DNA of 64,000 nt from AWTP1-13 sp033764875 (GTDB lineage Bacteria > Pseudomonadota > Alphaproteobacteria > Rhizobiales > Hyphomicrobiaceae). The stretch spans positions 1-64,000 of the forward strand of contig JANRIO010000088.1 of NCBI GenBank assembly GCA_033764875.1, in the 5' to 3' direction. The notes beneath the pieces were generated by a model. It worked only from the letters and a program-made list of their open reading frames with translations. It was not told where the DNA came from and did not search any database. Each line of letters begins with the position of its first letter. The first letter of the stretch is position 1. Position numbers and translations under genes: made by a program. Of this stretch, positions 1-8,649 are shown in pieces.

Positions 1-743
1 CGTCGCAGCAGGCCGCCGCGCTCGAGCAGACCGCGGCGTCGATGGAGCAGATCTCGGGCATGACCCGTCGGAACGCCGAGAACTCCCGGCAGGCAAGCCA
101 GCTCACCCAGAACGCCCTCGAGGCGGCCAACCGCGGCGACGTCGCGGTGCACGAGATGGTCGACTCGATGTCGAAGATCCGCGACTCCGCCCGCCGGACG
201 GCCGAGATCATCAAGAACATCAACCAGATCGCGTTCCAGACCAACCTGCTCGCCCTCAACGCCGGCGTCGAGGCGGCGCGGGCGGGCGAAGCGGGCCGCG
301 GCTTCGCGGTCGTCGCCTCCGAGGTGCGGGCGCTGGCACAGCGCTCGGCCGATGCGGCACGCGAGATCAAGGGGCTGATCTCGGCCTCGGCGGCGAGCGT
401 CGCGAGCGGCGTCGAGTACGTCGACCGTACCGGCAAGGCGCTCGACAAGATCATGGCGCATGTCATCGACATCAACAACGTCGTGACGGGCATCTCGGCG
501 GGTGCCAGCGAGCAGTCGACGGGACTGCAGGAGATCAACACGGCCGTCAACCAGATGGATCAGGCGACGCAGCAGAACGCGGCGATGGTGGAGCAGAACA
601 CGGCCGCAAGCCACACGCTCATGCAGAAGGCGAGCGACCTGCAGCAGCTCATCCAGGCCTTCCGGATCCAGGCGAGCCAGAGGGGCTTCGAGGCGCCGCA
701 ACGGAGCGCGGGTGCGCAAAGGCGTGCGGGCGGCGCCCGCTGA
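1..743 (+). CDS. Methyl-accepting chemotaxis protein, C-terminal part (5' end outside window)
   Basis: The gene enters from the left edge; the first complete codon lies at position 3 and about 246 residues are visible. They form the cytoplasmic signalling domain of a chemoreceptor, a long helical hairpin that contacts CheA and CheW. The near-invariant hairpin tip is present (FQTNLLALNAGVEAARAG, followed by GEAGRGFAVVASEVR), flanked by Gln/Ala/Glu-rich helices with candidate methylation sites (for example the AALEQTAASMEQ segment at the edge). The sensor domain and any membrane segments lie outside the window, so the ligand and topology cannot be judged. No che genes follow; the next gene is on the other strand, so this is probably a stand-alone receptor. 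The family call is secure. Confidence 0.95.
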   Translation, partial: SQQAAALEQTAASMEQISGMTRRNAENSRQASQLTQNALEAANRGDVAVHEMVDSMSKIRDSARRTAEIIKNINQIAFQTNLLALNAGVEAARAGEAGRGFAVVASEVRALAQRSADAAREIKGLISASAASVASGVEYVDRTGKALDKIMAHVIDINNVVTGISAGASEQSTGLQEINTAVNQMDQATQQNAAMVEQNTAASHTLMQKASDLQQLIQAFRIQASQRGFEAPQRSAGAQRRAGGAR

Positions 744-819
744 GGCGGGCGACGCGGCCGCCCGCGGCGGGCGCTGCCGCCGTCACCCCCACAGCTCGCG
801 TCTTGGCGGGCGCACCAGC

Positions 820-905
820 CGGTAGGTTGGGTAGAGCGCAGCGAAACCCGACAAATGTTGTGAGCGAGATGTCGGGTTTCGCCTTCGGCTCTACCCGACC
901 TACGG
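820..905. repeat. Long imperfect palindrome (dispersed-repeat type) behind the chemoreceptor gene
   Basis: Two arms of about 36 bp are nearly perfect inverted copies. The left arm starts CGGTAGGTTGGGTAGAGC and runs to GCGAAACCCGACA (820-854). The right arm is TGTCGGGTTTCG followed by GGCTCTACCCGACCTACGG (870-905). The spacer is about 15 nt. It lies between convergent genes (chemoreceptor + and epimerase -), where it could act as a bidirectional terminator. The GGGTAGAGC...GAAACCCG wording resembles palindromic repeats scattered through many proteobacterial genomes; that link is from memory and untested. Confidence 0.75.
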
Positions 906-986
906 GAGACTGGCTGCGTCTGCCGCAGCGCCATGCTCCCGATCTGCCGGCACGCATCTCCTTGAGTGCGCCTGCGGCGGCGCGTG

Positions 987-1967
987 TCATCCCCACAGCT
1001 CGGGGGCGGGCGGACGCACCAGTCCGCCCGAGTAGTCGAGGCCGTGGTCGCGGTCGCGCGCCAGCAGCAGAGGCCCGTCGAGATCGATCCAATCGGCCGT
1101 TGCGGCGAGGAGCATGGCGGGCGCCATGGCGAGCGACGTCGCCACCATGCAGCCGACCATGACGCGAAGGCCCAGCGCCTTGGCCTGCGCCGACAGGGCC
1201 AGGGCCTCGGTCAGGCCGCCGGCCTTGTCGAGCTTGACGTTGACGGCGTCGTAGCGCGCGGCGAGGGCGGCGAGATCGGCGCGCGTGTGCAGGCTCTCAT
1301 CGGCGCAGACGGGGACGGGATGCGCGATCTCGGCGAGCGCGGCGTCCTGCCCCGCCGGCAGCGGTTGCTCGACGAGCTCGAGGCCGGCCCGGGCGGAGGC
1401 GTCGAGCAGCGGGGCCAGCATGGCTTGCGTCCAGGCCTCGTTGGCGTCGGCGACGAGGCGGGTGCCGGGGCAGGCCGCGCGCACGGCGCGGAGACGCTCG
1501 GCGTCGCCCTCGCCTCCCAGCTTGAGCTTGATGAGGCGATGCCCGCGCGCGACCGCTGCCGCAGCGGCGGCGGCCATGGCGGCCGGGGCGGCGAGGCTCA
1601 CCGTGTAGCAGGCGACGCACGGCGGCGGCGGCGCCAGGCCGGCGAGCGCGAAGGCGGACCTGCCCGTGCGCTTGGCCTCGAGGTCCCACAGGGCGCAGTC
1701 GAGGGCGTTGCGGGCGGCGCCCGCGGGCATGTGCCGGGCCAAGTCCTCGCGGGTCGCGAGAGAAGGCGCGAAGGCCTCGATCTGGCGCACGACGCCGTCG
1801 ACGGTCTCGCCGTAGCGTGCATAGGGCACGCACTCGCCGCGTCCGCGGTGAGGGCCGTCGCAGACGGTCGCGACGATGACCTCGGCCGCGGTCTTGGCGC
1901 CGCGCGCGATGACGAAGGCGCCGGCGATGGGCCAAGTCTCGACGGCGACGCTGACGGCAGGCGGCAT
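987..1967 (-). CDS. Dipeptide epimerase (L-Ala-D/L-Glu epimerase or N-acetyl-D-Glu racemase group), enolase superfamily
   Basis: 326 residues, the usual size for the muconate-lactonizing subgroup of the enolase superfamily. The visible catalytic set is K147/K149 (LIKLKLG), metal ligands D174 (VADANEAW), E200 (LELVEQPL) and D223 (VCADES), and the opposing base K245 (NVKLDKAGG). This arrangement is typical of 1,1-proton-transfer epimerases acting on Ala-Glu dipeptides from murein recycling; relatives in alphaproteobacteria racemise N-acetylglutamate, and sequence alone does not separate the two. The start MPPAVSVAVE was chosen because the longer open frame runs back into the upstream gene in another frame. 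It lies 43 nt downstream of the coiled-coil gene on the same strand. A glutamate racemase is encoded 8 kb away. Confidence 0.88.
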   Translation of the reverse strand: MPPAVSVAVETWPIAGAFVIARGAKTAAEVIVATVCDGPHRGRGECVPYARYGETVDGVVRQIEAFAPSLATREDLARHMPAGAARNALDCALWDLEAKRTGRSAFALAGLAPPPPCVACYTVSLAAPAAMAAAAAAAVARGHRLIKLKLGGEGDAERLRAVRAACPGTRLVADANEAWTQAMLAPLLDASARAGLELVEQPLPAGQDAALAEIAHPVPVCADESLHTRADLAALAARYDAVNVKLDKAGGLTEALALSAQAKALGLRVMVGCMVATSLAMAPAMLLAATADWIDLDGPLLLARDRDHGLDYSGGLVRPPAPELWG

Positions 1968-2010
1968 CTTGACCTTGCGGCTCGGGCGCGGCCGCCCGCG
2001 AGCCCTGCCC

Positions 2011-4659
2011 CTACATGAGGCGGGCGCTGGCGTGGGCGAGGAAGAGATAGACGCGGCCGCTGTCGGAGATGAGGTGGGCCTGCACCGAGCGGCCGGACGG
2101 ATCCTTCTGCTCCATGTCGCGCACGATGGCCTCGAAGTCGGCGAGGAAGCGGTCGACCGTGCGGCGGAAATCGGCATCGCCCTGGTAGCGCTGGGTCACC
2201 TCGTCGAACATGCGCTGGCCGTCGGCGGTGTAGATGCTGCGCGCCATGATGCCGCGCTGGCCAGCGCGGTAGCGGGACCAGATCGCGGCAGCGGCGTTGG
2301 GGTCCAGCGCGCGGGCGATGCCCTCGAGGTTGATCAGCGTCGTGGCGCGCGGCGCACTCTCCTCCTCGTGGGGCTGGGTGCTGTGGGTGGCGCGCTTCAG
2401 CAGGTCCGTGAGCGACCAGGCGGAGGAAGGATCGAAGCCGGCCGGGGCCCCGGCGACGGACTGCGCCGGGAGGGCGGCGGGATTGGACACGGGCGCCGTA
2501 TGGTAGCCGGGCGGGGCCTGATAGCCGCCGGCAGGAGACGGGGCCGACACGGGCGCCGGACCACCGACGAGCGGCGCCGGCGGCGAGACGTCCGTGCGGC
2601 GCTCGCGCGATGACAGGTTCGAGAGCTGCTCGAGGGCGCGCAGCTGCTCGTTCAGGGCCGAGCGCATGGCCTCGGCGCTCTCGCGGGCGGCCATCGGCAG
2701 GCGCTCGGCCTCGGCGCGCAGGCGGTCCTGCTCGCGGGCAAGCTCGGCCGCCGCGTTGGCGGCGCGCTGGCGCAGCTCGTCGGAGGTGTCGGTGAAGCGG
2801 CCGGCGATGGCACCGAGATGCTGCGAGACCTCCTGGGACACGCCCTGCACGCGGGCGCGCATGTCCTCGATAGTGCGGGTGGCCTGTGCGTCGGTCTGCG
2901 TGCGCAAGCGCTCGAACTCGGAGACGACGGCGCGGCTGTGATTGTCCGTCTGGCCGCGCAGGCGCTCAAGCTCGGAGACGGCGGCCTGGGCGTGCTGGGC
3001 GGTTCCCTGTGCCAGCTGCTGGATGAGCTGGCGGGCGCGCGTCTCGGCCGAAAGGATGGTGCCTTCCATGGTGGCGGAGTAGCCGCGCATGGCCTCGTCA
3101 AGCTCGACGGCCTTGCCGGAGATGCGCTGCAGCGTGTCGTTGAGCTCGGCGTGGCGGCGCTGCAGGGTGTTGTCGATGCGGCTGTTGGCGGTCTCGAGAG
3201 CGGAGGCCGCGGTGACGATGCTGCGGCCCTGCGTATCGAAGCGGTTGGCGACGCCGGATACCTGGCTCAGGAGGTTCTCCGACACGTGCTTGAGCATGTC
3301 GGCCTGGCCGGCCAAGCCCTCGATCGCCTTCAGCGACTGGCGGGTGATGTTGTCGGACGTGCGGCGAACCGCATCGATGCCGTGCATCATGGATTCGTCG
3401 AGGTTGATCGCCTGCTTGCCGAGGGTCTCGGACAGGTCCTTGACGTGCGTCTCGAGCGCGATGGTGAGCGCGCGGGCCTTCTCGTTCACGACCTGGTCGA
3501 TGGCGTTGGTGGACCGCACCATGCTCTGGTCGAAGAGGGCGAGCCGCTCGGAGAAGGCCGCATCGAGCGCGCGGGTGCGCTCCACGAGCTGCTTGTCCAG
3601 CGCCTCGGCGCGGGTGGCCAGCGTCGCGTCGAGCGCCACGGCATAGTCGTCGAGCACCGCCTGCAGCTGCTGGGTGCGGTTGGCGAGGGAGGATTCGAGA
3701 TTGCCGGTGGCGGTGGCCAGCTGGCCCTCAAGCGCGATCAGGTTCTGGCCCGCGCCCTCGATGATCTTGGCGAGCTTGATCTGCTGCTGGGACAGCTTGT
3801 CGATCAGCGCCGGCACGTCGCTGCCCATGGCCTTGAGCGTCTCGGCCACCTTGTCGGTGGTGGACACGAGCGCGTGCCGCTCGCCAACGAGCTCGCGGAT
3901 CAGGCCCTTGATCTTGTGCTCGTTCTCGCCATAGGACTTCTCGAGGTTGGAGACCTCGTTCTGGACCAGGGCCTCGAGCTCGCCGGCGCGGCCGAGCGCC
4001 CGCCCAATGGCCTCGTTCATGAACGAGACCTGACGGCGCACGGCCTGCCCGAGGGAGGCGACCGACTGCTCGGCGCCGCGGTCGGGCTCGGCGAGACGAA
4101 CGGCGACCTCGGTCATGGCCGAGGACATGAGCTTGAGCTCCTGGGCCCGCCAGGCGAGCAGCGCCAGGAACCAGAACAGGGCGATCGGAAGCAGGATCGC
4201 CACGATGACGAGCACCATGGTCGGGCTCGCCATGGCCGAGCCGATGCCGTTGGTCGACACCTCGCCGGAGAGCAAGGCCCAGCCGAGAAGCACGCCGATC
4301 AGGAACCAGACGCCCGAGGCGATCGCGGACAGGCGGAAGGCGTGGTTGGAGGGCTTCTGCTGAAGGGCAAAGATCAGGCCGCCGATGGTTGGCGCGTCGT
4401 CGTTGGCCGCGACGTGCTCACGCGCGGGGCCGGCGCCGCGGCGACTGGACTGGCGCCGCTTGGGCTCCTCGCCCTGGGGCGGCATCTCGATGGGATCGGG
4501 CATCGGCGCCTTGGCGTCGGCGCCCGGCAGCGGCGGCGGGGCGGCCTTGGGGCCGAGCACAGGGGCGCCGCCCGGCAGGCGCGGCGGCAGGGCACGTGCA
4601 GCACCCAATCCGGGCGCACGCTGGCCACCATCACGCTTCGATTGTCCGTCCTGCGCCAT
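2011..4659 (-). CDS. Large membrane-anchored coiled-coil protein (apolipoprotein/kinesin-like; polar-growth-type candidate)
   Basis: 882 residues. Residues 1-100 are Pro/Gly/Lys-rich and probably disordered. Two hydrophobic segments follow at about 107-130 (FLIGVLLGWALLSG) and 147-172 (LVIVAILLPIALFWFLALLAW). Residues about 185-650 are almost continuous coiled coil with repeated Ala/Leu/Gln/Arg heptads and apolipoprotein-like stretches such as TLATRAEALDKQLVERTRAL. A Pro/Ala linker (about 675-745) leads to a compact globular C-terminus (about 770-882) ending in YLFLAHASARLM. Two membrane segments plus a huge coiled coil resemble the growth pole ring protein GPR/RgsE of Rhizobiales, though those are about 2,000 residues long. 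Orthology is inference. The gene is divergent from an Hpt-domain gene. The coding call is secure; the role is not. Confidence 0.85.
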   Translation of the reverse strand: MAQDGQSKRDGGQRAPGLGAARALPPRLPGGAPVLGPKAAPPPLPGADAKAPMPDPIEMPPQGEEPKRRQSSRRGAGPAREHVAANDDAPTIGGLIFALQQKPSNHAFRLSAIASGVWFLIGVLLGWALLSGEVSTNGIGSAMASPTMVLVIVAILLPIALFWFLALLAWRAQELKLMSSAMTEVAVRLAEPDRGAEQSVASLGQAVRRQVSFMNEAIGRALGRAGELEALVQNEVSNLEKSYGENEHKIKGLIRELVGERHALVSTTDKVAETLKAMGSDVPALIDKLSQQQIKLAKIIEGAGQNLIALEGQLATATGNLESSLANRTQQLQAVLDDYAVALDATLATRAEALDKQLVERTRALDAAFSERLALFDQSMVRSTNAIDQVVNEKARALTIALETHVKDLSETLGKQAINLDESMMHGIDAVRRTSDNITRQSLKAIEGLAGQADMLKHVSENLLSQVSGVANRFDTQGRSIVTAASALETANSRIDNTLQRRHAELNDTLQRISGKAVELDEAMRGYSATMEGTILSAETRARQLIQQLAQGTAQHAQAAVSELERLRGQTDNHSRAVVSEFERLRTQTDAQATRTIEDMRARVQGVSQEVSQHLGAIAGRFTDTSDELRQRAANAAAELAREQDRLRAEAERLPMAARESAEAMRSALNEQLRALEQLSNLSSRERRTDVSPPAPLVGGPAPVSAPSPAGGYQAPPGYHTAPVSNPAALPAQSVAGAPAGFDPSSAWSLTDLLKRATHSTQPHEEESAPRATTLINLEGIARALDPNAAAAIWSRYRAGQRGIMARSIYTADGQRMFDEVTQRYQGDADFRRTVDRFLADFEAIVRDMEQKDPSGRSVQAHLISDSGRVYLFLAHASARLM

Positions 4660-5029
4660 TCCCCGACCCGTCTGCGCCGCCGACTCTGTTCAGCGACGCC
4701 CCCCGCCAATTTCAATTGCATAGCCTATTCGCCGCAAAGGGCACAGGCTGACGCCGACGAAAACTGGTGATGAAGCCGACTTTCCCGAACCATCTCCCCA
4801 AGCGTTGGAAATTTCAGGACCTTTTTGAGTCTCCCCGATGCGTTCCTTAAGGGCGCTTTGCGGCAAAAAGGTGGTAATTGAACGACGTATTCCAATGCTG
4901 GCGGGGCCGCCCGGCCTTCGTTCCGGGGCCGCCGGCAACCCTCTGCTAACCACTGTGGAGGACGTCGCCGGCGCGTCAACGGCCCATACACCTTGAGGGG
5001 CCCAAGATGCGGCACGAACGGAGGGCCCC
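4660..5029. other. Divergent intergenic region between coiled-coil and Hpt genes
   Basis: 370 bp that must carry promoters for the two diverging genes. Base composition drops in its middle (about 4,760-4,880). I see no convincing paired regulatory site. GCTAACCA near 4,946 resembles a CtrA half-site but has no correctly spaced partner. The Hpt gene has a good ribosome binding site (ACGGAGGG, 5018-5025). Confidence 0.5.
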
Positions 5030-5458
5030 ATGACCCCATCCATGCCGCACGCCGCGTTGCTGCTGACGCCTGCCGGCCCGGTCAGCCGCTGGCCGACGCT
5101 CGATCGCGCCTACCTTGCACGCTTCACCCTCGGCAACAGCGCCCTGGAGAAGGAGGTGCTCGGCCTGTTCGCCACGCAGGCGCCGCTCTACCTGCAACGC
5201 CTGCTCGAGGCCGAGACGCCGGAGGCGTGGATCGAGGCGGCGCATACGCTCAGGGGTGCGGCCGCGGGGCTCGGCATCGGCCACGTGGCGCAACTGGCGG
5301 CCGCCGCGGAGGGTTTCGATGTGCTCGCGGTCGGCGAAGCCTGCGACTGCACGGCGGCCAAAGCCGAGGTGGTCGCCGTGCTGCGCGAGGCGGTCGAGCA
5401 GGCGCTGGCCGCAATCCGCGATCTCGACGGCGACGCCGGCTGCGAGAAAAGGCCCTGA
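5030..5458 (+). CDS. Hpt (histidine phosphotransfer) domain protein
   Basis: 142 residues, essentially one Hpt four-helix bundle after a 20-residue lead. The phosphorylatable histidine is H72 in AAHTLRGAAAGLG, matching the HxLKGxAxxxG pattern with Arg in place of Lys. Hpt domains relay phosphoryl groups between response-regulator receiver domains, usually from a hybrid kinase. No kinase or receiver gene lies nearby, so the partner is unknown. ATG 5030 follows an ACGGAGGG ribosome binding site. It is divergent from the coiled-coil gene and upstream of the ferredoxin gene (147-nt gap). Confidence 0.88.
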   Translation: MTPSMPHAALLLTPAGPVSRWPTLDRAYLARFTLGNSALEKEVLGLFATQAPLYLQRLLEAETPEAWIEAAHTLRGAAAGLGIGHVAQLAAAAEGFDVLAVGEACDCTAAKAEVVAVLREAVEQALAAIRDLDGDAGCEKRP

Positions 5459-5605
5459 CGGAACGCGGGTCCGGCGCACGTGTGCTCCCGGCGGCCCCTT
5501 GAATTCCAGCGTCCGCGCCGCTAAGCCTCTGCCCCACTTGGCACACACGACAAGAGCGCGGCGCACTGCCGCGAGCGGTCATATCGTTCCGGAGGGCGAG
5601 GCTTC

Positions 5606-5926
5606 ATGGCAAAGATCACTTTCATTCAGCCCGATGGTGCATCGCAGACCGTCGACGGCGACAACGGCATGACGGTGATGGAGACGGCCAAGAAGCACCT
5701 GATCGCCGGCATCGAGGCCGAGTGCGGGGGGGCGTGCGCCTGCGCCACCTGCCACGTGTTCGTCGATCCGGCCTGGGTCGAGAAGGTCGGCAAGCCGGCG
5801 CAGATGGAGGAGGACATGCTCGACTTTGCCTTCGACGTGCGCCCCAACAGCCGCCTGAGCTGCCAGATCAAGGTCAGCGACGCGCTCGACGGCCTCGTCG
5901 TGACCGTTCCGGAAAAGCAGTTCTGA
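5606..5926 (+). CDS. [2Fe-2S] ferredoxin, adrenodoxin/ISC type
   Basis: 106 residues, the normal length. The cluster ligands fit C-x5-C-x2-C ... C: C40, C46 and C49 in ECGGACACATCHVF, and C86 in RLSCQI. Its class (adrenodoxin, putidaredoxin, bacterial Fdx) carries single electrons to cytochromes P450 or Fe-S assembly. The start follows GGAGGGCGAGGCTTC. The next gene on the strand is a ferredoxin-NADP reductase, giving an apparent NADPH-reductase-ferredoxin pair. The downstream electron acceptor is not in the window. Confidence 0.95.
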   Translation: MAKITFIQPDGASQTVDGDNGMTVMETAKKHLIAGIEAECGGACACATCHVFVDPAWVEKVGKPAQMEEDMLDFAFDVRPNSRLSCQIKVSDALDGLVVTVPEKQF

Positions 5927-6086
5927 ACGACCGGCAGGGCGCGACACTCGCCCGGCCATCCCGGACGCCTCCGTCGCCGCGACGTCGCGCGCAAGACGAA
6001 GGCCCGCACGGGGCGGGCGGCCACGCAATCTCGCGTGCCGGCATGCGCCCTGCACGCAACCGCACAGTGACGAGGGGCCAGAAGCC

Positions 6087-7118
6087 ATGACCGAGAGCGG
6101 CGCAATAGAGACGGATGCCCTGATCGTCGGCGCCGGGCCGTGCGGGCTGTTCGCGGTGTTCCAGCTCGGGCTCCTCGACATCAAGGCGCACGTGGTCGAC
6201 ATTCTCGACAAGGTGGGCGGGCAGTGCGCCGAGCTGTATCCGGAGAAGCCGATCTACGACATCCCGGGCCTGCCGATGGTGACGGGGCAGGGCCTCACCG
6301 ACAGCCTGATGGAGCAGATCAAGCCGTTCGGCGCCACGTTCCACCTCAACCGGCGCATCGACGGGCTCGCGAAGGAGGCCGACGGCCGCTTCCGCGCGGT
6401 CGCCGACGACGGGCAGGTGTTCCTCGCCAAGGTGGTGGTGGTCGCCGCGGGCGGCGGCTCGTTCACGCCGAAGCGGCCGCCGCTCGCCGGCATCGAGGCC
6501 TACGAGGGGCGGAGCGTCTTCTACTCGGTGCGGCGGATGGACGACTTCCGCGGCAAGGACGTGATGGTGGTCGGGGGCGGCGACAGCGCGCTCGACTGGA
6601 CGCTCAACCTGCAGCCGATCGCCAAATCGCTGGTGCTGGTGCATCGCCGCGACGAGTTCCGCGGAGCGCCGCATTCCGTGGAGCAGATGCGGCAGCTCGT
6701 GGCCGAGGGCAAGATCGACCTCGTGATCGGCCAGATGGCGTCGATCGAGGGGCACGACGGGGAGCTGGCGGCAATCACGCTGAAGACCAAGGACGGGGAG
6801 CAGCGGCGCGCGATCAACCGGCTGCTGCCGTTCTTCGGGCTGACCATGAAGCTCGGGCCGGTCGCCGACTGGGGCCTGGAGCTCAACGACAACCTGATCA
6901 AGGTCGACACGGAGAAGTTCGAGACCAGCACGCCCGGCATCTTCGCCATCGGCGACATCAACTGGTACCCGGGCAAGCTCAAGCTGATCCTGTCGGGCTT
7001 CCACGAGGCGGCGCTGATGGCGCAGGCTGCGCACAGGATCGTCTATCCCGGCAAGCGGCTGCTGTTCCAGTACACGACATCCTCGACATCGCTGCAGAAG
7101 AAGCTCGGCGTGAGCTGA
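6087..7118 (+). CDS. Ferredoxin-NADP+ reductase, thioredoxin-reductase-like (type 2)
   Basis: 343 residues with two nucleotide-binding folds: FAD site GAGPCGLFAVF (about 16-26) and NADPH site VVGGGDSALDW (about 161-171). The second FAD motif is GIFAIGDINWYPGK near residue 290. Thioredoxin reductases carry CxxC just before the GDSA motif; here there is none, which marks the ferredoxin/flavodoxin reductase branch known from Bacillus, Chlorobaculum and Rhodopseudomonas. It probably reduces the ferredoxin encoded 160 nt upstream. It ends 14 nt before a convergent gene. Confidence 0.92.
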   Translation: MTESGAIETDALIVGAGPCGLFAVFQLGLLDIKAHVVDILDKVGGQCAELYPEKPIYDIPGLPMVTGQGLTDSLMEQIKPFGATFHLNRRIDGLAKEADGRFRAVADDGQVFLAKVVVVAAGGGSFTPKRPPLAGIEAYEGRSVFYSVRRMDDFRGKDVMVVGGGDSALDWTLNLQPIAKSLVLVHRRDEFRGAPHSVEQMRQLVAEGKIDLVIGQMASIEGHDGELAAITLKTKDGEQRRAINRLLPFFGLTMKLGPVADWGLELNDNLIKVDTEKFETSTPGIFAIGDINWYPGKLKLILSGFHEAALMAQAAHRIVYPGKRLLFQYTTSSTSLQKKLGVS

Positions 7119-7132
7119 GGCGGCCCGCCGGC

Positions 7133-8374
7133 TCAGTCCTTGCCCTGATCGTCGCGAGCGCGGTCGCCGCGCGCGTGCGTGCCAGCGCGCCAGCGCGCGA
7201 AACGCTCGACGGCGGTCTTCACGCGCGGGCGCAGATTTGCCAGGCACGGCACGACCACGGCGCGGCCGAGGGCTGAGGTGGCGACCGCGTAGTCGCAGAC
7301 CTGCATTGCGGCATCCGCCCAGTCCCACTTGTAGGTGTGGGCGGGCGCCAGCAGATCGAGCACGGCGACGCGATCCTCGAAGGCGCTGCGCAGCCAGTCG
7401 CCGATCATGCTCACGCCAGGCCCGCAGGCATCAAAGGCCAGGTCGTGGGCGATGAGGTGGGCGGCGCGGTGGCCGTGGGCGGTGATGTCGATGGACGAGG
7501 CGGCGAGCCTGCCGCCGACGAGAATGCGGGTGACGCGGGTGCCGCACGGCTGGTGGCCGCCGGCGGCCGCGGCGAAGAAGCGGGCGTAGCGCTCGTCCTG
7601 CATGGCGATGGAGACGCGGCCGGTCTCGGCGAGGGTGCGCTGGCGCAGCAGGACGGCCTCGCGCGCGGCGGCGCCGGCCTCGGGGCAGTCGCGGAGATGC
7701 TCGAAGCGCACCTCGCCCAGGTCGGCGAGACGACGCGCGAGGCGGCGCCGGTTCTTGCGGGCCTTGCTGCTGTAGCGGGTCTCGAAGGTGGCGAGGTCGG
7801 GCGCGCCGGCGATGTCGAGGCAGGGCGCCTCGGTGCGGAACGTCACGGATGCGGCGTGCGTGCGAAGCAGCGGGGCGATGTGGGCGTCGGCGCGCACCTT
7901 GCGCAGGTGCAGGGCGTCGGCGCGGAGCGTGGTGCGGATTGCGGCCCAACCGGCCGCGAGAACGGCGGAGGTGTCCGCCTCGGGCGCGATCAGCACGTCG
8001 CCGTACTGGCTGACGGGGCAGCCCATCCATTCGACGAGGCGGGCGCCGAGCATGCGCGTGAGCACGAGGGGCCACACCGCCACGAGCGTGCCCGCCTGGC
8101 GCATGGCGAGGATGGCGAGGCTGCAATCATCCGTGCTCGCAAGATATGCGTCGGCCCAGTGCCGGTTCCAATTGAAGGCCTGGTAGACGGCGCTGCCGCG
8201 GCCGCAGCGCTGGAACAGGGCGTTCCACTCCGCCTCGAGCGCGTCGAAGCCGGCGCGGCTGCGGACCACATCGACGCTCAGGCCTGCCGACGCCGGCATC
8301 GCGGCGGCGCGGCCGGTCCGGGCGGGCGGTGCGAGGGGCTGCGGCGCGGACTTCGGGGACGCTTGCAAGGTCAT
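7133..8374 (-). CDS. GNAT-fold acyltransferase of the BioF2/CelD type
   Basis: 413 residues from ATG 8374. A 25-residue Pro/Ala lead precedes the conserved core, which starts at about residue 33 (VDVVRSRAGFDALEAEWNAL). The C-terminal half contains YSSKARKNRRRLARRLADLG and a substrate segment near AASSIDITAHG, both typical of the acetyltransferase_6 group. These enzymes are usually annotated in polysaccharide or cellulose-related contexts, with substrates mostly unknown. There is no glycosyltransferase neighbour, so the substrate is open. The extended frame to 8836 was rejected because the conserved sequence begins only after this ATG. MPASAGLSVD, 26 residues further in, is an alternative start. 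Confidence 0.82.
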   Translation of the reverse strand: MTLQASPKSAPQPLAPPARTGRAAAMPASAGLSVDVVRSRAGFDALEAEWNALFQRCGRGSAVYQAFNWNRHWADAYLASTDDCSLAILAMRQAGTLVAVWPLVLTRMLGARLVEWMGCPVSQYGDVLIAPEADTSAVLAAGWAAIRTTLRADALHLRKVRADAHIAPLLRTHAASVTFRTEAPCLDIAGAPDLATFETRYSSKARKNRRRLARRLADLGEVRFEHLRDCPEAGAAAREAVLLRQRTLAETGRVSIAMQDERYARFFAAAAGGHQPCGTRVTRILVGGRLAASSIDITAHGHRAAHLIAHDLAFDACGPGVSMIGDWLRSAFEDRVAVLDLLAPAHTYKWDWADAAMQVCDYAVATSALGRAVVVPCLANLRPRVKTAVERFARWRAGTHARGDRARDDQGKD

Positions 8375-8649
8375 GGGCGATACCAGCGCGCGGCAGGAGC
8401 TGCCAATCCGCGAAGCATGCCACGGCGAGCGTAAATGGCCCGTGAGCCGGAGCGCCACCGGCAGGGGCGCGCCTCGGCGCATGGTTAACGGTCTATGGCG
8501 GGCACCGAGCGGGGAGGATCGACGGGACGGCGGGGCAGAACGGGGCTCGCCCGGAGCGCATTCCATTCCTCCGTAGTCGGAGGGGGCGCTCTGAATTGAA
8601 GCGCGGGCATCTTCACGCGGCACGTCGCCTCGCGCGATCGCGAGCCGCC

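Noticed and set aside
2818..4770. 650-codon frame opposite the coiled-coil gene
   Set aside because: It is the reverse-strand shadow of a long heptad-repeat gene; the product lacks any fold pattern.
4940..4955. CtrA box near the Hpt gene
   Set aside because: Only one loose half-site, GCTAACCA, is present and there is no properly spaced second half.
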